64,000 nucleotides of DNA from Defluviitaleaceae bacterium (GCA_009781725.1 WQVF01000012.1:1-64000), one strand, 5' to 3'; counted from the stretch's first letter, positions 16,214 to 25,007 are shown. Notes: generated from the letters alone by a model not told the origin. Numbers and translations: made by a program.

Positions 16214-18367
16214 TTATTTATCAAACTTCATCCCTTTGAGTGCTCCGAAGGGGTTATTCTTTGGCTGTTCTTTTTTCTGGCCGTCTATAAAGGACTGTAC
16301 CTCCCGTTTGGACATGGCTCCTCGCTCTTCTTTTTTACGCTTCTCAAATGAGGCGTAGTTTTCCTTGTAACCACAGGGGCATACTACCTTGCGCTTTTCT
16401 CCTTCTCCTACTATTTTAAGGAACTTATAGCAGTGGGGGCATTTTGAGCGGATTTGTAAGGATACATTTACTCTGGCGTTGCATTCACGGTCTTGGCATA
16501 CCAGCATTTCTCCTTTTTTCCCGGCAACTTGCAACATGAACATGCCACAGTCCGGGCATTTTGTGGTGGTGAGATTATCATGTCTGAAAATGTGGGTGCT
16601 GGTCTTAATTTCGGAGATTAGGGCTTGGGTGTATTTGCGGATATCCTTGAGGAAGATGTTTTTATTTTGCTTCCCTGTGGAAATGCATTGCAGCTGCTGC
16701 TCCCAGTTTGCGGTTAAGGATGGGGATTTCAGCTCCGCCGGTACCAGGGTTAACAACTGGCGACCCTTGGATGTGGAGAAGATATCCTTACCCTTTTTCT
16801 CTATCAGGAAGTTGTCGTAGAGCTTTTCTATTATGTCTGCCCGGGTAGCTACTGTCCCTAGGCCCCCAGTTTGTTCCAGAGTTGTGGTGAGGGCTTTGTC
16901 TTTGGTTTCCATATACTTTGCCGGGGATTCCATAGCGGAAAGTAAAGTGGCTTCATTGAAGGGAGCAGGCGGGGCTGTTTTGCCTTCTGTAAGGCGAAAG
17001 CCCTTGACTGTAATGCGGTCGCCACGCTTGAAGCTGGGGAGGGTTTGGCTTTCTATTGGGTCTTCATCTTCGTCTATGTCTGTATAAACCGCCTGGTATC
17101 CTTGGGAGATTATCACTCTGCCTTTGGCGGTAAACTCCTCACCGCTTATTTTTACCTTTATCCCAAGTTGTTCGTATTCGAAGGGTGGGTAAAACACGGA
17201 TAAAAACCGGGTTATTACCAAGTCATAAATTTTTCGTTCCTTGTCGTTTAAATCCCGGATATTAACGGTCTGCTCTGTGGGGATAATGGCGTGGTGGTCA
17301 GAGACCTTTGCGTTGTCTACATAATTGGGATTAGGGCGAATGGGGCTGCGCAGTATGTGTGCGGCGGATTTATTGTATGGGGGCACCATGCAGGCCTTGA
17401 GCCGGTCCGGTAGGGTGGGGACTATGTCCGAGGAAATATACCGGGAATCTGTCCGGGGGTAGGTGAGGACTTTATGCTCCTCATATAGCCGCTGCATTAT
17501 TCCAAGAGTGTCCTTGGGAGAGTAGCCGAAGCGTTTGCTTGCGTCCCGCTGTAGCTCTGTCAGGTCGTATAGTTTTGGGGGGTATTTTCGTTTTGTGGTT
17601 TTAGTGACTTCGGCTACAACTCCCTGAGTTTGAAGCTTCCCTAGGGTTGCCTCGGCCTTGGCCTTATCGAAGCATCGCCCTTCCGCCCAATTCAGCTTGA
17701 AATTGCCCCCATCGGCGGTTATTCCATAATAGGGTCTGGGAACGAAGGCCCGGATTTCTTCTTCTCGTTTTGCGATAATGGCAAGGGTCGGTGTTTGGAC
17801 CCTGCCACAGGATAAAGGGCTGTTAAACTTGGTAGTCAGGCAGCGGGTTGCATTGATACCTACCAGCCAATCCGCCTCGGCTCGGGCCTTTGCAGAGTCT
17901 GCCAATCCTATATACAGCTTGCCATCCTTAAGGGCAGCAAAACCATCCTTGATGGCCTTGTCTGTTACGGAGGAAATCCAAAGCCGCTTGATGGGCTTAT
18001 TGCACTTGGCTTTTTCTATTATCCATCTGGCTACCAGCTCACCCTCTCGGCCTGCGTCGGTGGCGATTATTATCCCGGTGACATCCTTGCGCAGGAGCAA
18101 ATCCTTTACGGTTTTATATTGTTTGGAAGTTTGGGGGATAACTGTCAGGCGTAAATTATCGGGCATTATGGGCAGGTGATTAATATCCCATTTTTGGAAG
18201 GCCTTGTCGTATTCCTCGGGGTCGGCAAGGGTTACTAGGTGCCCCAGGGCCCAGGTTACTATGTGCTTGGGTCCTTCCATATAGCCGTTCCCTGCCGGGC
18301 GGCAGCCAAGTACTCGGGCTATGTCCTTGCCTACGGAGGGTTTTTCTGCTAGTACCAGAGATTTCAT
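16214..18367 (-). CDS. topB: DNA topoisomerase III
   Basis: 717 residues. A type IA topoisomerase that relaxes and decatenates DNA by single-strand passage. The TOPRIM part includes SLVLAEKPSVGKDIARVLG and ATDAGREGELVARWI; the catalytic tyrosine is in VLTYPRTDSRYIS; GRVQTPTLAII is the conserved region before it. Two C-terminal zinc-finger-like units (CPDCGMFM...CQDREC, and CPHCYKFL...CPCGY) end the chain. The start overlaps the stop of the upstream membrane protein (ATGA at 18364-18367). Confidence 0.95.
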   Translation of the reverse strand: MKSLVLAEKPSVGKDIARVLGCRPAGNGYMEGPKHIVTWALGHLVTLADPEEYDKAFQKWDINHLPIMPDNLRLTVIPQTSKQYKTVKDLLLRKDVTGIIIATDAGREGELVARWIIEKAKCNKPIKRLWISSVTDKAIKDGFAALKDGKLYIGLADSAKARAEADWLVGINATRCLTTKFNSPLSCGRVQTPTLAIIAKREEEIRAFVPRPYYGITADGGNFKLNWAEGRCFDKAKAEATLGKLQTQGVVAEVTKTTKRKYPPKLYDLTELQRDASKRFGYSPKDTLGIMQRLYEEHKVLTYPRTDSRYISSDIVPTLPDRLKACMVPPYNKSAAHILRSPIRPNPNYVDNAKVSDHHAIIPTEQTVNIRDLNDKERKIYDLVITRFLSVFYPPFEYEQLGIKVKISGEEFTAKGRVIISQGYQAVYTDIDEDEDPIESQTLPSFKRGDRITVKGFRLTEGKTAPPAPFNEATLLSAMESPAKYMETKDKALTTTLEQTGGLGTVATRADIIEKLYDNFLIEKKGKDIFSTSKGRQLLTLVPAELKSPSLTANWEQQLQCISTGKQNKNIFLKDIRKYTQALISEIKTSTHIFRHDNLTTTKCPDCGMFMLQVAGKKGEMLVCQDRECNARVNVSLQIRSKCPHCYKFLKIVGEGEKRKVVCPCGYKENYASFEKRKKEERGAMSKREVQSFIDGQKKEQPKNNPFGALKGMKFDK

Positions 18368-19200
18368 GAGTGAGTCCTTTCCGGCTTCTTAAATTTACTT
18401 ATTATCCAACAAATTAATATCGCAAAGGGAAACGCTGCCCATGATGCTATCCAAAAGTCCAAAGCAACACCCACGGCCATAAGAATAATGGAGAAGATGT
18501 AGTAAATGATTTCGAAAATATTATCAGTTGAGTAGTCGCGCTCACGAATTATATCTATCAGCTCGATGATACAAATGACTAGCCATGTTAGGGGAAACGC
18601 AATCCATGCCCTGGTTATTATTTCTGCGATGATACCAAACGCAAATATAATCAATTGCGGCCATGGAATGGTGAAGCTGTCCGCGCTGCTGCCTTTTTTC
18701 CTTACCAGGGGGAAAATAATTATGAATAAAATCCATGTTATGGGTCCGGCTAGCCAGGATGCATACATGGCACCTATGAGCACTGCACCATAAACCATAA
18801 TGGTTGTAATCGCCATATAGATTGAGTCTTCCAACAGAGATTCAAAAGTGTGGGTAAACATAGATCCTTTATATCCGCCGCTTTTCCTTGCGTCAAAGGC
18901 ATCCTTAAAAAAGGTGATTGTTGTCGTCAGAAGAAATAACAGGGGCGATAAAGGACGGAGGCGATGTACGCTCCACCATCTAAAGCCTTGTCCATCCTCT
19001 AGTCCTTCGGTAAGTTCCGGCATTATATCGCTTAGGCTGCCTCCCAAGATATTGATGCCAAATCTCGAGCTTAAAATTTCGGGGACAACCAGGAGTACCA
19101 CAACGATTATTCCTGTGATTGTAAATGCATAATCAGAAAAATCCCATTTGTTGTCTTTTTCATCGTTTTTTAAATCATTGTTCATTATATAAAGCCTCAT
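18364..19200 (-). CDS. Hypothetical multi-pass membrane protein
   Basis: 278 residues with about six hydrophobic segments (for example FTITGIIVVVLLVVPEIL, LSPLLFLLTTTITFF, ITTIMVYGAVLIGAMYASWL). I do not recognise a family. The ATG at 19200 lies one base from a 118-bp fold-back element (19202-19319), so the gene's original promoter may have been displaced; an ATG at 19185 with an AGG upstream is the alternative start. It overlaps topB by 4 bases and should be cotranscribed with it. Confidence 0.6.
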   Translation of the reverse strand: MRLYIMNNDLKNDEKDNKWDFSDYAFTITGIIVVVLLVVPEILSSRFGINILGGSLSDIMPELTEGLEDGQGFRWWSVHRLRPLSPLLFLLTTTITFFKDAFDARKSGGYKGSMFTHTFESLLEDSIYMAITTIMVYGAVLIGAMYASWLAGPITWILFIIIFPLVRKKGSSADSFTIPWPQLIIFAFGIIAEIITRAWIAFPLTWLVICIIELIDIIRERDYSTDNIFEIIYYIFSIILMAVGVALDFWIASWAAFPFAILICWIISKFKKPERTHS

Positions 19201-19201
19201 T

Positions 19202-19319
19202 TATAGTGAAATAATTCGAAATCGGTCTCGCCTGTCGCGGCAAAATCGCCCTAAAACGCCTTGTTTCGGCGTTTCAGGGTGCCGCTCGGGCGAGACCGTT
19301 TCTCATTGATTTCACTATA
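19202..19319. mobile_element. 118-bp MITE-like fold-back element, copy 2
   Basis: Same length and orientation as the element at 15990, with two base differences (ATCGGTCTC for ATCAGTCTC, CCTTGTTTC for CCTTATTTC). The ends TATAGTGAAAT and ATTTCACTATA are intact. It sits between two divergent genes, immediately upstream of the membrane protein at 18364 and 86 bases before gpr. Confidence 0.75.
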
Positions 19320-19404
19320 TTTATATTTTCGGTGCAAAAATTTTACCATAATGAGCGAAGGATGAACATAATTTTCCCCAAAATGGCAATACTAAGCATC
19401 GGTG

Positions 19405-20394
19405 ATGACAATGACAACAAGAAATATCCGTACAGACTTAGCCCTGGAAAACAAAGAACACATATCAGAATGCGGCCAGGAGCTTAGCGGGGTAGAGGTT
19501 ACAACTGAGGAAGACGAGGAGTTGGGCATAACCGTAACCTGGGTAAAAATAACTGATGAAGCCGGAGCTGCTTCAATGGGTAAGCCCGTGGGCAACTACA
19601 TTACAATCGAATCCGCCGCAATGAAGGAAAATGACACCGTGGCTCACGAGGAGATTATTAAGATCCTTGCCAGAAAACTAGGTAAGCTACACAACCTACA
19701 GCCTGATGCCGTGATATTAGTAATCGGTCTGGGCAATTGGCAGGTAACCCCTGACGCCCTTGGGCCAAAGGTCTGTGAAAAAATACTGGTGACCCGTCAT
19801 CTTGGTGATGACATGCCCCAAGACCTCCAAGGCAGGGTGAGGGCGGTAAGTGCTCTATCCCCAGGGGTAATGGGCCTTACAGGCATAGAAACCGCGGAGA
19901 TAGTCAAAGGGGTAGCGGAAAAAGTTAACCCCGACATGATTATTGCAGTAGATGCCCTGGCCGCCCGGCGCACCAGCCGTATCAACGCTACTATTCAAAT
20001 GTCCGACGCCGGAATCAACCCAGGTAGCGGCCTTGGGAATAAACGCGCTGCTATCAATCAGGCCACTATGGGGATGCCTGTAATAGCGGTAGGAGTACCG
20101 ACCGTGGTAGATGCTGCGACCTTGGTCAACGACACAATGGAAAGAATGCTGGATGAAATGGCGGAATCAGCTCCCGACGAGCAGACCTTTTACGATATGC
20201 TGCGTGGCCTACAAGAGACAGAACGGTACGGTCTGATAAAAGAAATCCTGGACCCCTACGAAGGGAATATGTTTGTAACTCCCAAGGATGTGGATGCGGT
20301 GATAGGGCGGCTTGCAGGTATTATCGCAAGCGGATTTAATATCGCGTTGCATCCTGGGATTACCCAGGAGGATGTGAATAGGTATCTGCAATAA
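19405..20394 (+). CDS. gpr: Germination protease (spore protease)
   Basis: About 329 residues from the ATG at 19405; a GTG at 19402 and an ATG at 19411 are also in frame and the ribosome binding site is weak, so the exact start is open. Gpr (family A25) is made in the forespore as a zymogen and degrades small acid-soluble proteins at germination. The IRTDLALENKEH region marks the autoprocessing zone; VIGLGNWQVTPDALGPKV, VDALAARRTSRINATIQ and NPGSGLGNKR are family hallmarks. It is normally transcribed by sigma-G; I could not assign a clear promoter. Confidence 0.94.
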   Translation: MTMTTRNIRTDLALENKEHISECGQELSGVEVTTEEDEELGITVTWVKITDEAGAASMGKPVGNYITIESAAMKENDTVAHEEIIKILARKLGKLHNLQPDAVILVIGLGNWQVTPDALGPKVCEKILVTRHLGDDMPQDLQGRVRAVSALSPGVMGLTGIETAEIVKGVAEKVNPDMIIAVDALAARRTSRINATIQMSDAGINPGSGLGNKRAAINQATMGMPVIAVGVPTVVDAATLVNDTMERMLDEMAESAPDEQTFYDMLRGLQETERYGLIKEILDPYEGNMFVTPKDVDAVIGRLAGIIASGFNIALHPGITQEDVNRYLQ

Positions 20395-20402
20395 CCATTA
20401 TT

Positions 20403-20473
20403 AGTAAATTTTCTTCTGTGAACGCTTCTATGCAGAAAAATTTCTGTATTACTGTACTAGTGAAGTAATACAG
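20403..20473 (+). terminator. Hairpins after gpr, one related to the 78-bp units
   Basis: AGTAAATTTTCTTCTG...CAGAAAAATTT (20403-20443) is a diverged first hairpin of the units at 11961-12190, with the same AACGCTTCTA loop. A second perfect hairpin follows: CTGTATTACT (20444-20453) with AGTAATACAG (20464-20473), then TTTCTG. Together they probably end gpr transcription. Confidence 0.6.
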
Positions 20474-20550
20474 TTTCTGTATGAATATGGCTTTGCATGG
20501 AAACGCAACCTGCATAAATGCAGGGAAAACTGATGCGCCCGCAAAAAAAA

Positions 20551-20568
20551 ACGTATGTCACCATACGT
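20551..20568. repeat. CGTATG-type palindrome
   Basis: ACGTATG-TCAC-CATACGT sits after a run of nine A and before TAAAATTT, with an outer GCAAA/TTTGC pairing. It shares the CGTATG-nnnn-CATACG core with the sites at 8732, 24455, 33382 and 59532. Confidence 0.6.
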
Positions 20569-20652
20569 AAAATTTGCGTCATTAATATTTCCGTAATATT
20601 ACATTAATATTTCATTCAAATTCCCGGAACAAACAAATATCCCTGCCGTTAT

Positions 20653-20680
20653 TTCAAATATAGCTGACATAGGCTATACT
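20653..20680 (+). promoter_or_regulatory. Probable promoter of the anti-sigma-like gene
   Basis: TTCAAA (20653-20658) and TATACT (20675-20680) are 16 bases apart. Downstream, the leader holds two hairpins: GCCTCC-C-CCAC with GTGG-A-GGAGGC (about 20699-20724), and CTGTCA-GTACA-TGACAG (about 20738-20754), whose right arm abuts the GGGAG ribosome binding site. Confidence 0.4.
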
Positions 20681-20765
20681 ACAGAATCGTGATTTGCGCC
20701 TCCCCCACCACCATGTGGAGGAGGCGAGCATGTAATCTGTCAGTACATGACAGGGAGTGACTAAG

Positions 20766-21731
20766 ATGCGCTGTGCGGAGGTACAGGGACTTTTTTCAGA
20801 AATTTATGACAACAGAGCTGAGGACCAGGCCCTGCTGATTAGTCATATAGAAAATTGCTCCGATTGCACAAATGAATATAGAGCCTATAGCCAATTGCTG
20901 GATGAGCTCCGTCAGCTTCCCGAGCCTGACTTGCCAGAGGGCTTCCATGAAACAGCAATGGACAATATCAGAGCACTGATGCAATTTACCCCCCAAAGAG
21001 AAGTAAGACGCAGCAGAAGAAATACAAAAACCGCCGGATTTGCCGCAAGGCGATGGGCTGGGATTGCAGTAGTGGCTTGCCTCCTTCTTATGAGCCTATG
21101 GGCGGTACGGGTTTTTAATTTTGGTCAAAGACATGATGACTTTGAGTATGCGGCACCTCAAGCCGCCGCTGATATGGCAGTTACAGCACCGGCACCCACA
21201 GAAGCTGCACCGGTAGTGGAAGAGCTTGCTGATGAATTCCTAGATAATCTGGAGTTAGCCGCTGAAGCTGAATGGATGGATGATGACGCCCTTTGGGATG
21301 GCAGAGGTAGGGTATGGGGATATCAGGAAGAGGAACAAGAGCCGTTAGACTTTAATATGACCGTGGAATCATTTGACGATGATATGGGGTATGATGTTCC
21401 CATAGCCGCTGTGGACATGTTTGCAGGTGCAATAGATGAAGGCGATTTAAGTTTCAGGCATGGAGACTATGATTTTGACGATATGGCCATTGAATCCTTC
21501 GGAGCCGCTGAGATTGGAGGAACTGGGGGCGTGACCGAACGTATGTCAACAACCGACTCGGTACCTATGGCTCTGGATATCGACGGTTATAGTGATGCCC
21601 ACAACCAAGGAGGCAGTACCCTTGGTGCAATTCTTGTATTTGCCGCCATTCTGCTTGCAACCGTAGTTTTGGGATTAGTAGTACGGAAAAAACTAGCCGG
21701 TGGGTCAGATGAACCAAAGGATTACACCTGA
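20766..21731 (+). CDS. Zinc anti-sigma-like transmembrane protein, orphan
   Basis: 321 residues from the ATG at 20766, chosen for the GGGAG eight bases upstream; a GTG at 20757 is in frame. The N-terminus has a zinc anti-sigma motif (C3, then SHIENCSDC giving HX3CX2C). A membrane helix lies at about 97-118 (AGIAVVACLLLMSLWAVRVF), a long acidic external segment follows, and a second helix is at the C-terminus (ILVFAAILLATVVLGLVV). Such proteins hold an ECF sigma factor at the membrane, but no sigma gene is adjacent. The stop overlaps the rqcH start (TGATG), so the two are coupled. Confidence 0.7.
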   Translation: MRCAEVQGLFSEIYDNRAEDQALLISHIENCSDCTNEYRAYSQLLDELRQLPEPDLPEGFHETAMDNIRALMQFTPQREVRRSRRNTKTAGFAARRWAGIAVVACLLLMSLWAVRVFNFGQRHDDFEYAAPQAAADMAVTAPAPTEAAPVVEELADEFLDNLELAAEAEWMDDDALWDGRGRVWGYQEEEQEPLDFNMTVESFDDDMGYDVPIAAVDMFAGAIDEGDLSFRHGDYDFDDMAIESFGAAEIGGTGGVTERMSTTDSVPMALDIDGYSDAHNQGGSTLGAILVFAAILLATVVLGLVVRKKLAGGSDEPKDYT

Positions 21732-23473
21732 TGCCACAGGACGGAACCGTAATCAGTAGCCTCGTACATGAGGCCAAACAGCATGTCCTTGGGGGACGTA
21801 TAGATAAAATTACCCAGCCCGAAGGGGATGAGATTCATATATCAATAAGGGCAGGGGGAGCCAATCATAAATTGCTCCTTACCGCTCATGCGTCGGCTCC
21901 TCGGTTTCATTTAACCAAGGAAAATAAGCCAAGCCCAATGCAGGCCCCTATGTTTTCCATGGTGCTGAGAAAGCATCTAAGCGGTGGCCGTTTGCTGGAC
22001 ATTAAGCAGCCTGGATTTGAACGTATCGTGGAGTTTCATATAGAAGCCCTTAACGAAATGGGGGATAAAACCCTCAAGACCCTTATAATCGAAATTATGG
22101 GGAGGCATAGCAATATTATTTTGGTGTCACCGGAGTCATCCAAGGTAATCGACGCCATCAAGCATGTGCCGCCTAGTGTAAGCTCGGTTAGGACGATTCT
22201 GCCTGGGGTTCAGTTTCTGCCCCCACCTAATCCTGGTAAAGCAGACCCTCTGGCTGTAACAGAGGAGTCATTTTACCAAACCATATTCCATGTTAATCAC
22301 AATGTTCAGAAGGCTCTGTATACCAGTTATACAGGCCTAAGCCCCATATTAGCCAGCGAAATTTCTACGCGGGCCAATATTCCGCCAGAGACTTTTGTGG
22401 GAGAGTTGGCCAAGGAGGAGCGTGAAAGGCTGTATGGGGCTTTTTTGCAGGTATTTGACCTTATAAGAAGCGGGGAATTTTCTTCCCATATTTACTATGA
22501 TGACCAGGGCAAGGCGGTGGATATAACTGCATTGCCCTTTGCTATGTATGAACATATGAGAGGGGAAAGCTACGAGTCCCCATCGGCAATGCAGGAGGCC
22601 TTTTACGCCAAGCGGGACGCAGGGTATCGAGTAAACCAGAAAACTGCCGATTTGCGTAAGCTAATTGCCACTCATCTGGAGCGTTGTAATAAAAAAGCCC
22701 TAATGTACAAAAAAACCCTTGCCGATATACAAAACCGGGATGAGCTACGGGTTATAGGGGAACTGCTTACGGCATATCTACATCAAGTGGAAAGCGGTGC
22801 CGAGGCTGTGACTCTGGAGAATTTCTATGATAAAAACAAGCCGATGGAAATACCCTTGTCACCCCTCCTTACCCCTTCTGAAAATGCTCAAAGGTATTTT
22901 AAGCAATATAATAAGCAAAAACGCACATACACTGCCTTGCAAGATCAAATAAAGCAAAACCATGAAGACCTGGCCTACCTGGATAGCGTGATTCAAGCCA
23001 TGGAAACGGTGCAAACCGAGGCAGATATATCGGAAATACGAGGAGAGCTGGCGGAGTCAGGCTTTATAAAACGAAAATACGCCCCCAAAAAGGGCAGCAA
23101 AAAAGGGCTTGTATCCAAGCCTCTCCATTTCAAATCATCTGATGGGTTTGACATGTATGTAGGCAAAAACAACATACAAAATGACCAACTTACTTTGCGT
23201 CAAGCCAAGGGTCATGATATCTGGATGCATACAAAGGATATCCCTGGCTCACATGTAATCATAGTTACTGGGGGAGCCGAGCCGCCAGAAGCCACAATAT
23301 TGGAAGGGGCCAATCTAGCGGCATATTACAGCAAAGGCCGTAGTGGGAGTCAGGTGCCTGTGGACTACGTAAGATGCAAATATGTACGTAAACCCGTAGG
23401 GGCCAAGCCCGGGTTTGTGATTTATGATAGACATAGGACGGTGTATGTTACGCCGCAAGAACCGAGGCTTTGA
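21731..23473 (+). CDS. rqcH: NFACT protein RqcH (Rqc2 homologue, FbpA family)
   Basis: 580 residues. RqcH binds stalled 50S subunits and recruits tRNA-Ala to add C-terminal alanine tails that mark nascent chains for degradation. The N-terminal NFACT-N domain covers about 1-270 (GRIDKITQPEGDEIHISIRA, MGRHSNIILV), a coiled coil about 290-430, and the NFACT-R domain about 445-560 (LHFKSSDGFDMYVGKNN, GHDIWMHTKDIPGSHVII). Older annotation calls the family fibronectin-binding. Its coupling to an anti-sigma-like gene is unusual. Confidence 0.93.
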   Translation: MPQDGTVISSLVHEAKQHVLGGRIDKITQPEGDEIHISIRAGGANHKLLLTAHASAPRFHLTKENKPSPMQAPMFSMVLRKHLSGGRLLDIKQPGFERIVEFHIEALNEMGDKTLKTLIIEIMGRHSNIILVSPESSKVIDAIKHVPPSVSSVRTILPGVQFLPPPNPGKADPLAVTEESFYQTIFHVNHNVQKALYTSYTGLSPILASEISTRANIPPETFVGELAKEERERLYGAFLQVFDLIRSGEFSSHIYYDDQGKAVDITALPFAMYEHMRGESYESPSAMQEAFYAKRDAGYRVNQKTADLRKLIATHLERCNKKALMYKKTLADIQNRDELRVIGELLTAYLHQVESGAEAVTLENFYDKNKPMEIPLSPLLTPSENAQRYFKQYNKQKRTYTALQDQIKQNHEDLAYLDSVIQAMETVQTEADISEIRGELAESGFIKRKYAPKKGSKKGLVSKPLHFKSSDGFDMYVGKNNIQNDQLTLRQAKGHDIWMHTKDIPGSHVIIVTGGAEPPEATILEGANLAAYYSKGRSGSQVPVDYVRCKYVRKPVGAKPGFVIYDRHRTVYVTPQEPRL

Positions 23474-23489
23474 GTATGAATTACCTAGT

Positions 23490-23560
23490 GTCATTGCGAG
23501 CGCAACGAATCAATCCAGATGCTTTGGTTTTCTGGATTGATTCGCTACGCTCGCGATGAC
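23490..23560. repeat. REP-like repeat (family B, copy 2)
   Basis: GTCATTGCGAGCG on the left pairs with CGCTCGCGATGAC on the right, and CGAATCAATCCAG pairs with CTGGATTGATTCG around a short loop. It lies between the convergent rqcH and Spo0A-like genes and could terminate both. Confidence 0.75.
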
Positions 23561-23573
23561 AAGTCTGTTTTAC

Positions 23574-24365
23574 TTATTCTTCTATCTTGTGCTCCTTAAA
23601 ATAACAGTAAACCAACGCTGAAAGCAGCTCACTATTCGTAATCCGTTTTCCTGGTGGTACCATGGGGATACCCAGGTAGTTAGTAATTATTAGATCCCGG
23701 CCCTTGGTCATTGTTCTCGTTGCCATGTATCGTATGCTGCGCTCTACTTGCACCGGGGTGGTCTTGTGGATTTTGGCTACCTCGGGATAGATTCGATTCA
23801 TTAAATCTCTCGATTGGTAGTGGCCCTCTGCTACTATCATCTGGAAGGCGGTCTTGAGATAGGCACTGCCTTGTAGGTGATAGGGTGCGCCTATTTTATG
23901 GAGTAATTCTTCTATAAAGGGTTTTGGACTGCGCTTTGTAGGCCTTGGCGGCAACGGGCCGATTTCTTCTGCCCATTCTCCTGTTTCGCGTCTTCCGCGG
24001 GATGGGCTTTTTCTTATTTTCGATTCCCATATTTTGGTAATTTGCTCCCCCAAATAGAACATCTCTGCTGTTTTTGGGAGTATATAATCGACCTTGCCAG
24101 CCTCATTCGTAAGCGCGATAAAAACAGGCTTATTCCCTGGAGCAAAAGCCATTTGGTCCAGCACATACAGCCCTTCGTCCCCGGGCAAATTTATTAGTAC
24201 GATATCTACCTGATTGGATTTTATAAGCTCAAGGGCCGTGTCCCCGTCAGATGCGGCTCCTATTACTGTCAGGCCTCCGGCGTTTAAGCTGTACTTAATA
24301 AATTTGTCCATAAATTCCCGATTCGAATCCAGAAGCACTATTTTTATCATTATTTTTCGGTCCAT
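23574..24365 (-). CDS. Spo0A-like response regulator with degenerate receiver
   Basis: 263 residues from the ATG at 24365 (258 from an ATG at 24350; neither has a strong ribosome binding site). The C-terminal third matches the Spo0A DNA-binding domain: LLHKIGAPYHLQGSAYLKTA, IYPEVAKIHKTTPVQVERSI, and LLSALVYCYFKEHK. The N-terminal receiver is recognisable (IKIVLLDSNREFM) but lacks key residues: the phospho-acceptor Asp is replaced by Asn (N54 counted from 24350, LINLPGDEG), one acidic pocket Asp is Ser, and the C-terminal Lys-Pro is gone. It does not follow spoIVB, the usual neighbour of spo0A. It is probably a phosphorylation-independent paralogue. Confidence 0.8.
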   Translation of the reverse strand: MDRKIMIKIVLLDSNREFMDKFIKYSLNAGGLTVIGAASDGDTALELIKSNQVDIVLINLPGDEGLYVLDQMAFAPGNKPVFIALTNEAGKVDYILPKTAEMFYLGEQITKIWESKIRKSPSRGRRETGEWAEEIGPLPPRPTKRSPKPFIEELLHKIGAPYHLQGSAYLKTAFQMIVAEGHYQSRDLMNRIYPEVAKIHKTTPVQVERSIRYMATRTMTKGRDLIITNYLGIPMVPPGKRITNSELLSALVYCYFKEHKIEE

Positions 24366-24375
24366 TCTTGTTTTT

Positions 24376-24382
24376 TGTCGAA
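24376..24382 (+). promoter_or_regulatory. Possible Spo0A box
   Basis: TGTCGAA matches the Spo0A-binding 7-mer TGNCGAA and starts 11 bases upstream of the Spo0A-like start codon. A 7-mer like this is expected several times by chance in a window of this size, so only its position gives it weight. Confidence 0.3.
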
Positions 24383-24454
24383 AAAGACTATAACATCGGC
24401 ATCATCTGATTGTAAATATTTTGAAAAGTTGTTTGTAAGTTTTCAATAAAAATT

Positions 24455-24470
24455 CGCATGACATCATATG
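24455..24470. repeat. CGTATG-type palindrome, variant
   Basis: CGCATG-ACAT-CATATG, preceded by AATAAAAATT and followed by GATTTTTTG. It is the weakest member of the motif family and lies between the divergent Spo0A-like gene and rplS. Confidence 0.45.
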
Positions 24471-24515
24471 GATTTTTTGTTTGTTTTGCCAATGGATGAA
24501 TTCCATTCAATATAT

Positions 24516-24544
24516 TTGACGCAAGCCCTCAGCAGTTGTATAAT
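24516..24544 (+). promoter_or_regulatory. Strong promoter of the rplS operon
   Basis: TTGACG (24516-24521) and TATAAT (24539-24544) are 17 bases apart, a near-consensus sigma-A promoter driving rplS and probably lepB-rbgA-gerW. Confidence 0.8.
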
Positions 24545-24551
24545 ACTGCCT

Positions 24552-24618
24552 TGTCACAGTTCGTGACGGTTTTGCGTTACCAATTTCCCGCAAAGCCCTA
24601 TTTTAAGGAGGCATTCAT
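24552..24618 (+). promoter_or_regulatory. Probable L19 ribosomal protein leader
   Basis: The rplS 5' leader contains GTCAC-AGTTC-GTGAC and then TTTGCG...CGCAAAG just before the AAGGAGG site. Firmicutes rplS mRNAs carry a known L19 leader with small paired elements that mediates autoregulation; position and shape fit, but the consensus was not compared. Confidence 0.4.
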
Positions 24619-24987
24619 ATGCACAAACTCATAAAGGAACTAGAACAAGAGCAAATGAAAGAAACTGTTCCTTCCTTCAACATTGGCGACACTGTACGTG
24701 TACACGCCAAAATCGTTGAGGGTTCCAAAGAAAGAATCCAGGTATTCGAAGGGGTAGTCTTCAAACGCCAAGGAGGAGGTCTTAGAGAGACCTTTACCGT
24801 GCGCCGTCTTTCCTACGGTGTAGGCGTTGAAAAGACATGGCCGTTGCATTCACCAAGAGTTGATAGGGTAGAAGTAGTACGCCGCGGGATAGTCCGCCGT
24901 GCAAAACTCTTTTATCTCCGCGACAGAATCGGTAAAGCAGCCAAAGTTAAAGAAGCTATTTACAGTAAGGCCAAAAAAGCCGACTAA
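24619..24987 (+). CDS. rplS: 50S ribosomal protein L19
   Basis: 122 residues; L19 lies at the subunit interface of the ribosome. The core [35 protein letters not shown] and [20 protein letters not shown] is fully typical. AAGGAGG precedes the ATG. It starts a run of four genes on the plus strand with lepB 20 bases downstream; rplS near rbgA (ylqF) is a common Firmicutes arrangement. Confidence 0.97.
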   Translation: MHKLIKELEQEQMKETVPSFNIGDTVRVHAKIVEGSKERIQVFEGVVFKRQGGGLRETFTVRRLSYGVGVEKTWPLHSPRVDRVEVVRRGIVRRAKLFYLRDRIGKAAKVKEAIYSKAKKAD

Positions 24988-25007
24988 TAACCGATTACGG
25001 AGTAACC

